Notes: a model not told the origin generated them from the sequence alone. A DNA stretch of 64,000 nt from Dryococelus australis (GCA_029891345.1 CM057009.1:230197178-230261177), one strand, 5' to 3'; positions 10,339 to 22,110 are shown, numbered from the stretch's first letter. Program-made: numbers and translations.

Positions 10339-12412
10339 TGGAGGCAGCAAGTTTTGACACCATTCTTGAGTTAGAAATAGGATCCGTAGTGATCATTATT
10401 TTGTTAATCTTGCTGTTTGTGTTGTTCTTGTTGTGCAGATTTCAAAATTCAAGGAAACATTAAAGAGAGAGTCCAACTCCAGATGAACCAAGTGGCTCCT
10501 CCATGGGACCTGTAGTGGAGCACCTTCGAGCCAAAAGTAAGGTTAAGGCCACTATTCGAGCTGAGAATGGACATAAAATAATGTTGTGTCTATCCCTAGA
10601 GTAGTAGTCATTCTAAGTTGTTCCTAGAGTGGTTTAACTTTTGCAATACTGATGTGTTTTTTCCTTATTGTGTTTTCATTTTGTGTGTGTGCTTTTAAGC
10701 TCAATTAAGTAGGAGAAGAATAAGTTTGAAGTAATCACCTTAGAAGTTAAAGGTGATTTGTATGCTGAGTAAACTAAGTATAGATTATGGAAAGCCATTG
10801 AGCTATGTTTAAGTTTTCAAAAGCCTTTGAGCTAACGTTGTTTGAATTATGTATAGAAAAGCCTTTGAGCTGTTGTTTAAGTTAAGTCGTGAAGCCAAGC
10901 AAACTAGGTAGGCGCTATTTAACCAGGCTTTGCAAATATCAAATCAGAAAGAACGAATATAGTTATGTGTATAAGGTCTTGTTATTATTTCAGTTTTGTT
11001 TGATAATAAGCAAGGAAAGATACAAATTGTTCTCTGTTTGTTCTCTTAGAGAAATAAGTAGGTTAAGTTTTAAAAAAAATTATTAAATCTTTTAAATATG
11101 TTAGTTAATTTGCTAGGGATTAAGGAAATGCACTTCACGATGTTTTTGTCTTTTTGGATTAAGAGAACCTTTTTTTTTTTTGTTTTTGATATCTGGTAGA
11201 GAACTTTAGTTGAGGCCATGTTTATTTTTCTGAAAAATTTGGGCCCCTAAATCGGTAATCAACCTTATCGAGAAGAGAAGTTGGTGTGCTGCTGATAGAG
11301 ATTAGCTTTTGCTATAGGCCTAGGTATTTGAGAGTACTTCTATTTTGAGGATGAAAATTTTTTAAAAATTATTATTTGACTTTAACTTTCCTGTACTTGC
11401 TTGTGGGTGGGAAACATCAGGCAATATACCTTTTCTTCAACCTCAAGCAGTACCTTACGTAAAGCAATGAACATATTTTCAGAAACCTCAATCTTTGGCA
11501 GTGTGCATATGAAACTAGTCTACAGTGGTAAAATGTGATAGTAGTAAGGACTTTAAAATAATTACAGTTTAACGCAGTGGTCCAGTCGAAAGAAGGTGGT
11601 AAGAAGGGAGATGAATTGGGCGAACTGTTTCTTCTTTTTTTCCCTGTGGTCGAACTGAGCTGTGTCGCAAGTGCGGAAAACAAATTTATGAATATTGCCC
11701 ATCATTCACTCTGTGAAGATATTAGGAGCATCGGTCGTCCTGCTAATAGGCTGAGGCAGCTAATGGATGGCAGTGGTGATGTCTTCATCTCACAAGAGCT
11801 TAGTTCTGTCATGATGATCACCTGGGGGAGATGCTCCCCTATTGCCCTGGGGTTTCCAAGCTCTCGACAAGCCGAAGACTCTTCGTCCATTAATAAAAGA
11901 GAGGATCCAGATGACCCCTTGTTGTTTCGAGACCATTACCCGGGATTCCTCTGCTGCAGAAGTGGGTTTTCAGGTGGGGCAGCTGTCCAACAGTGGTGGT
12001 GGTCCCATTCCTGGTGGACTTGGGCAGCTCCCACCCCTTGGTTGAACCTGGAAGAGGCGAACCATGAAGATACATTCACAAAGCCAAAAAGGACTCACTA
12101 CCCTTACTCAGTGTGATGAGTGAAAAAGGACTTCCATGAGCTGTGATCATCCCGAGGCCGGCTAGTGGATTGACGAGCCCTGAATACAGTTGTGCGAGTG
12201 TGTACGTGTTTTGCCTGAACTGTTGTTAGGGATTGCCCCTTTTAGTTTCTTTTAGCTAGTTAGGTAATATAGTGAAGTGTTGGGTGGGTATTTACCCTAA
12301 TTGAACCATTTATTTTAGGCATGTTGTACATCTGTTTTTGGTATATAAGAGTAGCTGGCACCTCGCTCCTCCTTAAGATTAGATGAATTATTTTGGAAGT
12401 TGACCTAAAGAA

Positions 12413-12703
12413 ATGAGAATAAAACTGACTGTGCCAGATTTCCTATTGCTATGCCTGATGCTGGTAAACAATTGTTACAGTTTTGAGAACAGAAAACAAT
12501 ACGTGCGACTCGAAGTGGGGCAGCTGACCATGTTGGACACATGCAAGGAGATCCCAAGATCTGACATTTTGTTTCCTCAACACATGACTGTGGGTTTCTT
12601 CTGGACGGGACTCCCACCATTGCAGTATCGGTCGACTGAACTCCACGAGAGCAACATTCAAGTTGGTCAAAACTATTTTGTACTTGTCAGAAAAAGGTCT
12701 TAA
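12413..12703 (+). CDS. Hypothetical small protein with signal-peptide-like N-terminus
   Basis: A 96-codon frame starts MRIKLTVPDFLLLCLMLV, with a basic start and a hydrophobic core of about 12 residues, followed by NNCYSFEN, which resembles a signal peptidase region. The remainder contains QYVRLEVGQLTML and three further cysteine or aromatic clusters but no domain I recognise. It lies in the interior of the long-LTR element, about 230 bp before the right repeat, where an envelope-like frame would sit in some retroelements; nothing else supports that reading. It may be a chance open frame. Confidence 0.2.
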   Translation: MRIKLTVPDFLLLCLMLVNNCYSFENRKQYVRLEVGQLTMLDTCKEIPRSDILFPQHMTVGFFWTGLPPLQYRSTELHESNIQVGQNYFVLVRKRS

Positions 12704-12888
12704 TTTGTAAAAATTTTGAGGACGAGAGCCAAAAATTAATTTTCTTAAACAAGGCAAAAAACATTTTCTCAAAAAGGTTTGACTGATAGTTGTAGAAGAA
12801 AATAACTGAGATTTGTAGGCTCCCACAAAATAGAAAAGAAAATATAACAAATTTAGTTATTGTCCAAACACAATAAATTGAAAAATTT

Positions 12889-12908
12889 ATTTGTGGAGGT
12901 CCACAAAT
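12889..12908. repeat. 20-bp palindrome beside the right long repeat
   Basis: The arms ATTTGTGGA and TCCACAAAT surround a GG centre. It lies about 27 bp upstream of the right repeat, just after AATAAATTGAAAAATTTATT, itself an inverted repeat. Function unknown. Confidence 0.6.
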
Positions 12909-12934
12909 GACAATGAGCGGAAAAATGTCGCGAT

Positions 12935-14493
12935 TGATAAAAAATCCTCCTTTGGTGAAAATAGTAAGGAATTTTGTTTTCTTTTTAAGTATTTTTTGTT
13001 AAGATACTTTTATTATAATAGGAGTCCTCTACTTCCTTTGCTCATTTTTCTCTTTTTTATTAGCAAACATAAGGTTCGGTTGTTTTAAATTGTTTCCTTT
13101 TTTATTTATTTTTATTAATTTGTTTTAAAAATAGGTTAGGATATTTGAGTATTCGGTCGGGGCATTTTTTTTCTTTAATTCAGTCTGTTAGCAGGTTAGA
13201 GAAAGTTCCAGACAGTGTGTGCCATTACCTGCAACTTTCTTTTTGTGCCACTTAGGATTAGAGTTTTCCAGGCAGCCTCGAAGAATTCATGATGCTGTAA
13301 AACAGCAATAATTGTTCATTTGGGGCGTGTGCTGAAGTTTCAAGACACCTCAGCCCTGATGTTTACGAGGACAAGACCTCAGCTGACTCGGGCAGTCTTT
13401 GTCCTTGAACAAGCAGCCGCGAAGTTTCCGGGCTGTGTGAGGTGAAAGTGATAGGTCACCCACTTATTCTGTCAGGTGGAACCAATGGGCAACTAAGGGG
13501 AAAGGAGGAAGTACGGCAGAGTATGTCTGGTAGCACGTGATCGCCAGGTGAAGTCTCGGCACGAGCTGATTGGCCAAAGCCAAGGACGAACCGGGACAAC
13601 AAATAGAGGTGTGAAAGAGAGAAGGAGGGAGAATGTTGGCTGTGGTGCAGGCGTAGACATAATGGCAAGGAAGCTAAGTGTCGGCCTGCGGAGGAAGTCC
13701 GTGAATACTCCAGAAATATGAGCTAAGTTTCACAAAATTTTTCATTTGTTTCGTCGCTGCATTACTTCTGAAATTTCTGGAGGAATATCCCCGATCAACC
13801 TATAAATAACAGTCAAGAATAGGGATATAAGTTTATATTTAATGGAGTATTTTAGCGAGTTCATGGCCTTTCAGTCGGTTTGGCCGTGCCTGACCAGTGA
13901 TCGTACGAGATAGAGAGAGAAAGAATTGACATTACTGCCGTAATGTAAGACTATCTTTTTATGATTTAGTCGTCATTGATAAATACCTTTTATTTATTTG
14001 CTTTCTGTGTGTAGGCAGTACAAAGCCCTGAACTGGACACTAAAGTATCTCGTGGAAGTAACCTAGGGCTTGCACGTCGGTGTTACTATTTTATTCGAGA
14101 GTTTCTTTTAATTTGTTGTTGTTGTGGGTTAACCCAGTAATAATAATTTTGTCAATTGAGTATTCTTACCTACAGCAGTAAGTTCTAGGTTGAGTTGTTT
14201 TGCCGATTAGTTAAGCCGATCGTCATTGCTTGTTGACCAAACTTTCAGAGTATCTTAGGTTTAAGTTGAATGTTAAATTTAGTTATGAGTATTGGTGTTA
14301 GTAACCGCGGGTAATGTTAAGGTTTTATATTTCTTTCCTTTCTAATATTGGAACACAGTATCATTTAGTCGTATCATTTGTTCGTGGTTTGAACCGATAT
14401 TTATTTAATAATACAATTTACTATCTAATAAATAATTTTTTAATTCTTATTTATTTTTAATTTTACTGGACACCACGAAGGTCTATATCCGAG
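12935..14493 (+). repeat. Right long direct repeat (probable 3' LTR)
   Basis: This is the partner of 8792-10338 in the same orientation. It begins TGATAAAAAATCC and ends CTATATCCGAG. Beyond that the two copies diverge: the left continues TGGAGGCAG and the right CTGTATGTT, which fixes the right boundary. The left boundary is softer, because similarity fades over about 10 bp. Confidence 0.8.
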
Positions 14494-17419
14494 CTGTATG
14501 TTTTAACTAACGCCCACCGAACATTCCATGCATGCATACTTCGTATTACGGTGTAGTGATCAGTGCGCATAAATGAAAATCAGAGTAAGTAAGCGTCCTT
14601 TCTGTAATGAAAGCAATTAAGTCGGTAATAGTGCAGCCAGGAGGCTAAGTGTCATTTGAGGTTTATGTTTACGTTTGACATGTACGTTGCAAAAGTAAAG
14701 AAAAGGGCCAAACATGTTGTGTCTTATTTAGACACGTAAGTATTTTTCTAAAAGGGTAATATGTGTGTCATTATTGTTTTGATTGCATGGAAAGTATTAT
14801 AAATATATTGTTTTGTTATTGTTCCGTATGTCACAAAGGTCTACATTGTCATGCATGACTTGCAACCGCTCACGGTAAGTGCCTGTCATCCATAAAATAT
14901 ATGGTTCAGTGTAATTATTATTTTATAATGCCTTGTTGTAATTTTAAAAGTGTCTTAGTGTTTTGTAATGTAAGTAAATGTGAGGTGAGCAGAGCACACA
15001 TACATCAGTTGTGGGAGATCGTGCTATACACTTGTAGCAGTGGTGCGACATGTAAATAATTATGTTGTAAATTGTTCATATTAATAACCACAGTGTTTTT
15101 CACTATTTTACTAAATAAGTCTATTGTGAGTAATAGAGGAAGTATTGGGCAGTAGCTCACCAGTACTGAGTCAGTAGTTTAAGGTTAGGTTGTTGTTAAC
15201 CACCATAGCAGAATGTAAACATTGGCCTATGCAGGTTTTCCAACCCCACTTTTGCATTAACTATATGAAAACTGCCAATGACAGATCTTTGTGTATGATC
15301 ATTCAAAAGCCGCCATACAAATTAGTGGACTGCAATATAAGACTTTACGAGCGACAATTTATTTTGCCCATAATGTAAGAATGTAAATGTGATTTTGAAC
15401 AAGGATAAGCATGTTACATAAACACAAGTTGTAGCATGCCGGCATAAAATATATATTTATAATATAATTAATGCTAGGGTTTAAGAGTGAATTGCAAGTG
15501 TTATTATGTTTTGTTTTGTTATTTAAATTCGTCCTAGTGAATCATTCAGTTAAACTTGTATGAGAAATCTAATTTTGGCTGTTTTTCAAAATGTCCACGG
15601 GACGGGTCGGCCAACCAGGAGCCACCCTGCCTGACACCAAGAAAGTAGCATTGTAACCTCGGTGCTGTGCGAATTCACGTACTGAAATTCCACTCATTGC
15701 ACTCTTTGCATATGGAGTGTGATTTAAGTACACACAAATTAATGTTTTTCTCAGATGTAAAATCATTGTGATAACTGTGTTACTATAAGAATATATTTAA
15801 TAATGTTTTTTCTATGGCTTCAATATGTAATATTTTTAATATGTCGGTTATTTAGAGTGTAGAGTATCAACGCTCACGAGAATACAATTTTAATATTTGA
15901 ATCATGGCTAGAAAACGTACACAGTTTTAGAATTGATTTTTCTTTAACAGGAGTTCTTTTAAAACCAATTTGCCGTTGCCTGGTAACTGATGGCTACTGT
16001 ACATTTTTGAATGAGCAACTGGCTCCGATTAAATAATGGTTTAGATTGCTGTGGCCAACGAATACTTTTCACTTTCTGATATTAATGAGCATGTGCGCTA
16101 TTGACTTATGATGAAATGGTAATCAACTTTGTTTCTCCAAGCTGAGAAATGTGTATCCTTTAAACATTGGCATTATTGCATGGTGATTAAACAAATCTCT
16201 GGCCATTGCACATTAATATTAAACTATACTTTTTAAATTGTGCGAGTAGTTTTTAAATCATTCTTGATCTAGTTATCAAATGAAACATTTGTTGCAACAG
16301 TGTTTCCTGAAACTGATAATTATTGAAACGAATTAAATTATTGAAGATCATGTAAATGTTTTGGCATATTGAGAAATTATGTACAAATAAATATTGTAAC
16401 AGTAAAGTTTTCTGCCCAACATCATGTTATTTAATTGTGCACAGAACAGTATTGTTATGCAAAAAAATCAGTGTAAGTTTATTTTTGTGCAAAATCGAGG
16501 TGCAGATGTTTCAATAATGTAGTAAAATGTGGGTGAAGCATCAAACAAATTATATACAGATAATGCATTTAACAGAACCGATACTTCAATAACACTTCAC
16601 AAACTCAGTTGATAAACTGCATGCTTCATGACAGCTGGACGGTTAGGTTGAATTTACTTTCCCCATATATTTTTCAGTACCATTAAATATGTTTATAAAA
16701 TTATGATTCTCTCTAAGCCAACACGATATCAACTCATTTAGTAGCAGCTAGGAAAAGTCACTACACAAGGGCATGCCTCAAGGAAACACTTAATATGCAA
16801 TATTTGTAAAAATAATTGCTTTAAATTACACAAGTAAACATTTACACTCCATATAATGACTGACCAGTTTGATAGTGCCCCATCAGATAACGACCCATGA
16901 AAAGCAAGTGGCTAGCAGACAGTAATAGATGGCCTCCCAAATCCTTTACCTAACCTACCATATTTCATAAGTAGGTGCTGTATTTCTCTGTGTCTCACGA
17001 CTAGGCCCCTTATACCTACAGGGAAAGGAATATCTTAGATTAAGCATGCACTGCAGCAGACAGTCACTGTACAGAAAAACCTGTAATTGGGACAATGATT
17101 ACCTTCCTTAATAAACCTGTAGTTAATCTATATATAACTAAGAATTGAGAGAGAAAAAGTGGAATATGTACTGTAAAACTATCCGTACAGGATATAATTC
17201 AAAACTAATAACTGCATTATTAACACATTCTACAAGATAAATGCATGTATGAACTGTGATCTTTATTAGCAGGTGGAACAAACTAGTAGATGGGGGCAGG
17301 ACTGTCTTTGCTTTGGCTTGCACTAGAGTAATGAGGATAATATGCACATCACTCTGGCGAGGGGTACTGCACAATTGGGACTCTCTTCGATACCCAAATT
17401 CGCCAGTAGATACGCAGCA
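14494..17419. other. AT-rich stretch, nothing firmly recognised
   Basis: Contains good 5' splice-site strings on the plus strand (for example CACGGTAAGTG near 14875), but no flanking open frame that looks like an exon. A slightly GC-richer patch at about 15590-15720 gives only a 65-codon minus frame with no recognised domain. Confidence 0.35.
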
Positions 17420-18100
17420 CTTATACACAATCCTCGCCAATCCTCCTCTGCTATCCTCTGCAATAGTCCTCGGCAATCTTCAGCAATCCTCACAAATGGT
17501 CACCAATTATCAGCAATCCTCCTCAGTACTCACCAATCATCTGCAATCCTCAGAAACATATACAATCCCTCCCCACAATTCTCATTAATCTTAACAAATC
17601 CTAACAATCCACCTCTCCAATCCTCATTCGCCGTCTTCCTGAGCCATCCCTAGCAATAATCAACAATCCTTAACAATCCTCCACAATTGTGAATAGTACT
17701 CACTAATAATAGGCAATCCTTTAGTGATCCTCCTCTCTAGTCCTTACCAATCCTGATCAATCTTTCCATCAATCTTCCACTCTTTGCATCAGTCTTATGG
17801 AACCTTTCGATGAATATTCTAAACTTTCCATTCATTTCTCTGTATATTTCCATCAATTTTACAATCTTTCCAGTAATCTTAAAATAAATATTTTTATCTT
17901 TCCACAAATCTTCCTCAAACTCTCGCTATTGTTCCATCAATCATTCACATTTTTTTCGTCTATATTTCAGTCTTTCATACAATCTCTTGGACAATCTTGC
18001 AATCTTTCCTACAATATTTCAATCTTAAGTCCAATATTTCTATGACTCTCACAATATTTCCATCAATTCTTCAATCAGTCCCAATCCCTCGTTCGAACCT
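17420..18100 (+). repeat. Drifting short tandem repeat based on CAATCCTC / CAATCTTTCC
   Basis: About 680 bp are made of irregular 9-12 bp units. From 17420 to about 17760 the units are CAATCCTC, GCAATCCTCA, CCAATCATC and similar. From about 17760 to 18100 they become CAATCTTTCC, CATCAATTTT and ACAATCTTT. The strand is strongly biased to pyrimidines plus the CAAT core. Frames across it (17256-17653, 17797-18045) are products of the repeat, not proteins. Confidence 0.85.
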
Positions 18101-18273
18101 TCGATTAATTATTTGGTTTGAATCCAACCATACTTATAGTATTTATACTCATTCGCCAACTGCCTACACACATTTGTACTTGGCAAATGAAATAATGTAT
18201 TTGTATGTAGTACAGTACCCATGCATTTTAGCCTACTTTCCAAAGGAAAGAAGTGCTTATGAGATAACTTTCC

Positions 18274-18310
18274 TGTGTGTGTATATATGTGTGTCTGTGT
18301 TTGTGTGTGT
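18274..18310. repeat. TG/TA-rich microsatellite
   Basis: An imperfect (TG)n tract, TGTGTGTGTATATATGTGTG and onward, with TC and TT interruptions. Confidence 0.8.
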
Positions 18311-18359
18311 TTCACCTTTCAATTTTGTTACATATTTAGTATTTAGTAAGGGTACCAGA

Positions 18360-19560
18360 CTTTCATAGTCTATGACCATGCTAGTCACTTACTTTCAAAT
18401 TAGTGGTCATTTTGATATTTTATTAAGATGTCATATCTCAATAACCAATCAAAAAATTGTGACCAAATTATATGCTGGAGAGCATCATGTAATCAGTAAA
18501 ATTGTAAATTAATATTGTTGTTAGTCCACTATTTTGGAAGATAGTACGAAATTAAAAAAAATTAAATGTTTTATTACATATTGAAAAGTATCATAGGAAT
18601 TCTCACCCGATTTGCTATGTAAGTAATACTATGACAGGCAAGATAAATGTAAGTAATTGAACATCGAAATGGAGGTTAAAAAAGAGTTTTATCTTTATTT
18701 GCTCTATCTACTACACCATGTAACCAATTTCGAGCAATTGTGCATGTTGGAAGTATATTTTACATACATCATATATGCTAACACATGCCTATTTTTATCA
18801 TCCATTTGGTAAAAAAGTGCCACATGAATAAATATATTTTGTGTGTTTAATATCGATAAAAATAAACCGATTCCTACCAAATGTGACAAACATGTAGTAC
18901 TGTGGGAGGTGGTGTTAAGTGGTATGTCTTAGATATATCAGAGATATATTTTTTTAATGGTTGCAATGTAGTTACTTGAGAATGTTATAATGTCGAAAAC
19001 ATATCACCAATTATAACTTATGTTTATATGCTGGCAGTATTCAGAATGTCCCAGGAATTTGTATCAAGCGGAAGCAAGGAGTTAGAGGACCTCAAGACCT
19101 ATCCGAAACAACCCTATATAATTTAAGCAGTTGCTGATAGTTAAGGGATTGTGAATGGTTTTCTATCTTTTGTGCCTTAATCGCAGTTCCACAATAAATA
19201 TTGAAATGGTGAAATAAATAAATTTGATAGATGCTTAAATATCTGCTTTGGAATAGCTGGCTGAATGGTCAATTTGGTGGAACATCATTTATGTTCATTG
19301 GTTTTAGTATGACACCAAGAAAAATAACGAAAATCAGAAAAGATCAGAAAGCATAGTTAGTCCATAGCATTTGCTGACATTAAAAAAAAGTTCATATCAA
19401 ATGTGTTCCTTACCTGCATCAAAAAATTTCCTCATTTTATCAGCTACATGCCCTGCATAATTCAATGGTCTACTTCTATAGTTTTAACCTACCCATATGA
19501 TTCAAAATTCTGTGTGTGCAAAATTTTAATTGTTGAGAGTAAATGTGATAATACACTTAC
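18360..19560. other. AT-rich stretch, nothing recognised
   Basis: No domain, RNA gene or internal repeat identified. The continuation of the reverse transcriptase fragment to its right (palm, RNase H) should appear here if the element were whole; it does not. Confidence 0.4.
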
Positions 19561-19985
19561 AGTAAATATAGCATGCGTTTTTTAGAACAAATTACAAAAC
19601 AATTTACAAAATGAAGACCCTCTTGTTCAATACAAATGCAGCATCGCTGAAGGAATTCTCTGGCAATTGTCGAAACACCATTCGATTGTTTTTGTGGTTA
19701 ATTCGGCATTTGGCAGTTTTCTTGTCGGTTACTTAAAACTGTGGCATCCTTTTTCTTCGCCAAGAAAACAGGAGAACATAATCGGATGTAGATGGGACAA
19801 TAATATATGCAGCAAACAATTTTTCAATAATCCTCCGAAAGACCTGTGGCTTTAGGGGAGGGCACTTAAAGTGACAGTCCCACACAGGAATTCCATCCGA
19901 TAAGGCGAACTTGTAAGGGAGAATTCGCATATCCTGATGCGAGGCGTGATCACCTCGGCAAATTCTTCCCTCAGGCACTCCAGCC
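19560..19985 (-). pseudogene. Reverse transcriptase N-terminal fragment (Gypsy)
   Basis: Frame 19733-19978 contains LPYKFALSDGIPV, CPPLKPQVFRRIIEKLFAAY, IVPSTSDY and RMPQF, which match the Gypsy region just before and at the start of RT (YxxPLKxxxxxxIxxLLxxGVIxPSxSxYxSPxxLVxKKDGxxRF). A frameshift occurs where LVKKKDG should be. Readable similarity fades near 19.6 kb, and the catalytic YxDD box is not present, so the domain is truncated. Confidence 0.8.
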
Positions 19986-20094
19986 TAAGTTTGAAGTCAG
20001 CTTCCTTTAAATCACCTTCCTCTAAGGAGGTAAATATAGCTGGGAATTCATCGACGTGAAACCCGATATGAATGTTCGGGGCAAAACAGAAGGA

Positions 20095-20440
20095 AAGATA
20101 GAACATATCCAAATCAACAAGGGCTCTAGTTTTACCCAGAAACTCAAAACCCAAAATTAAATTTAGTGAGAAATGCAGGAAAATCCAGAAGGGAAAGGCC
20201 CATGAAAATCTACCCATCTTGAAATGTAAGTCCTCACCTATGTACGACTTAATTAAATAACCATTGGCAACACACAGATGCTTCTCCGAGACAACACTGG
20301 CACAACCTATAGATCTAATTCTGAGCTCGAAGAGACTTTTTAAGAAATGCCCCACTCATCATACAGTGCATGGCCCTGGTGTCAATCAAAGCAGGAAAAT
20401 TACATGCACCAAAGGGGACCGTAACAATTTATTTCTTTAC
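20095..20440 (-). pseudogene. Retropepsin-like protease fragment (Gypsy)
   Basis: One frame reads FPALIDTRAMHCMMSGAFLK, in which the catalytic DTG of the retropepsin family has become DTR. The next frame (19852-20355) continues with CVANGYLI, FKMGRFSWAFPF, LNLILGFEFLGKTRALVDLD and LSFCFAPN. LGFEFL and the ALVDLD segment correspond to the hydrophobic C-terminal strand region of such proteases. It lies between the zinc knuckle and the RT fragment, as expected. Confidence 0.72.
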
Positions 20441-20499
20441 ACTGTGGATGGCTTTATGAACAACACAACTGGTAGGCCCATGTTACCGACCAGCCACTC

Positions 20500-20760
20500 G
20501 CCGTTTCCCTGCCCTTTACATGAGCGACAAAGATGTCCAAGTTCGCCGCAATAATATCATATGTAGGCCAAGATGCATTTATCTAACTTACAATTAACAG
20601 CAACGTGCGCCACACAAGCACAGTTGGCACAGTGCACAAGGAGCCTATGCTTTTCAGTGCCCTGTAAATGCATAACACGGTCAAGACTGTCTGTATTCGC
20701 TTCATCGCGAACGAGCCTAGATGGAAGAAAGATATCTTGGTATTGCATGGAAACCACCAT
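20500..20760 (-). pseudogene. CCHC zinc-knuckle (nucleocapsid) fragment
   Basis: Frame 20557-20760 contains CANCACVAHVAVNC, an exact C-x2-C-x4-H-x4-C zinc knuckle as in Gypsy nucleocapsid. A second partial knuckle, CGELGHLCRSC, appears further on in another frame; its first Cys is lost. Zinc knuckles bind the element RNA. The location just before the protease is normal. Confidence 0.75.
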
Positions 20761-20859
20761 GCAACCCTGGACCTCGACCGCTTATTGTCAAAGCTGACTT
20801 AAATTCCTGGGAGTGGAAAGCGACACGATTTGCTTTCATGTGTGGGCCAAAAGCCCCTC

Positions 20860-21403
20860 TCCCCCCACGCGGTGCATAATCGTGGTTTTTGAACCCCAGT
20901 AATCTGTGAACTATTATCTGTCAGGATTTTTGGGGGTACCCCCACCTTGGGAAAAAGTCGTCACTCGAAACTCGTGCAATATTCGCCATGCATGCGCTAC
21001 TCACTGGGTAGGCCTCAACCTACTTTGAAAAATGGTGTGTCACTACTACAATGAATCATTTCCCCACAGTCCTGGGTCCAAACAAACTGTTTCTAAAGGC
21101 TTTTGTTGTGGTTCATGTGGCTGTTCACAAATGGGTTTATACTGCCTTTAGAAGAGGTAATCACAAACCTTCTAGCATTCTCTCTTGATGCGAGCAATAA
21201 AGAATACATGCCACCAGCGGGACAGAAAGCCCGGTACTGTCCGGTGCACTAGAAACCCTACAGGGAGCATCATATGTTTATACCATGTGTCGTTGCTAGG
21301 GCAACATCTTTGGACGCCACAGTGCAAAAACCGGTGCCCAAACAGGTGCCAGTACATTAGGTGGTGGATTCACCTGCTGATGTCACTTCACCCGCCATCG
21401 TGA
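20860..21403 (-). pseudogene. Integrase core fragment (Gypsy)
   Basis: Minus-strand frames give YKPICEQPHEPQQKPLE (linker after the HHCC finger), IVVVTHHFSK near 21040, VEAYPVSSACMANIA near 21000, and then VGVPPKILTDNSSQITG near 20920, holding the second catalytic Asp (LTDN). The first catalytic Asp (VVTD) reads His. It lies upstream of the zinc knuckle in reading direction, which is the wrong place for one element, so it probably comes from a different copy. Confidence 0.75.
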
Positions 21404-21409
21404 TGCCAT

Positions 21410-22110
21410 TATCACCAGAGGTATCGCCTCGCCGATGTAGTCCACACCAGGTGACATACTAGGGTCCCCTACTACAATGTCGATGGCATCAGGGCGACCT
21501 TCAGGTATGTCCATTGTTGGCTAGGGAGTGGGTACCGAAAGCAGGAAGACAGCAAGAGAGCCGTCACTTTCCGGGGGGCACCAGTATATGACCACTAGCC
21601 CCTGGCTGCTGAAAGCCCGGATAGCTCTCGGCAACAGCGGAGTCGATGCGACACATGCAGTGACACAGGAAAAGGCAGTGGTGGCTGGAGCCAAGGCAGT
21701 GAGTCGGCCAGCTAATTTTGTCTCGGCCATTCACGTCGGTAGGCACACCCACCTCAATTGTGCCAACAGAGTGGGAGCACCATAGTGCCTCATGCCACAG
21801 CAAGTCATCAGCACCAGCATCAGTTGTCGCCTCACCAATATGCGACTTTGCAAAGGAGCCCGTACACCATGCGGACAAGGATAAATGTGAGGGAACTCAC
21901 CTGTTGAAGGTAGCAGCACCCGGCCTGCAAACTGTCTCCCAAGGGTGATATTTAAAATGTGCTCGCATCCCTCGCCTCCTAGGCAGTTTGTGTGGCCATG
22001 CACCAGTTCAGTGCAGCAAGCATGGCGGCTCTACTGAGTGTTTGTGAAAGTCTGCCAGTGCACCGGTGCATCAGTGGAGCACACAGAGCTCATGAACACT
22101 CGTATGTTAA
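21410..22110 (-). other. GC-rich segment, possibly pol-derived
   Basis: Overlapping minus frames (21521-21730, 21564-21878, 21731-22003) have no firm domain. By position upstream of the integrase core this could be decayed RNase H or linker, but no RNase H motif could be read. The plus-strand frames are shadows. Confidence 0.25.

Larger units (their letters stand above)
10339..12934 (+). other. Interior of the long-LTR element, no recognised gene
   Basis: It starts with a possible primer-binding site (TGGAGGCAGCAAG). An ATG-less frame (10338-10463) encodes a strongly hydrophobic segment followed by a short basic tail. Frame 11577-12116 (+, 179 codons) has tryptophan- and serine-rich low-complexity sequence with no known domain. 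Frame 12413-12703 (+) starts with a signal-peptide-like stretch. Three spaced copies of an AAAGCC(A/T)TTGAGCT motif lie at about 10790-10885. None of these frames matches a retroelement protein I know. Confidence 0.5.
8792..14493. mobile_element. Non-autonomous LTR-type element with long terminal repeats
   Basis: Two direct repeats of about 1.55 kb enclose about 2.6 kb. This is the architecture of an LTR retrotransposon, but the interior shows no gag, protease, RT, RNase H or integrase on either strand. Long LTRs around a non-coding interior fit the LARD class (large retrotransposon derivatives). Orientation is probably plus: TGGAGGCAGCAAG begins directly after the left repeat at 10339, where a primer-binding site starting TGG would lie. 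No clear polypurine tract or target-site duplication was found. A segmental duplication is the alternative. Confidence 0.65.

Noticed and set aside
11577-12116. 179-codon plus frame, the longest in the window
   Set aside because: Not annotated as a gene: no domain, tryptophan-rich low-complexity run, and no support from codon use. Kept only as a remark within the element interior.
17256-17653. Two overlapping plus-strand open frames of 103-110 codons
   Set aside because: They are translations of the CAATCCTC repeat; the serine/histidine/proline periodicity follows the DNA unit.
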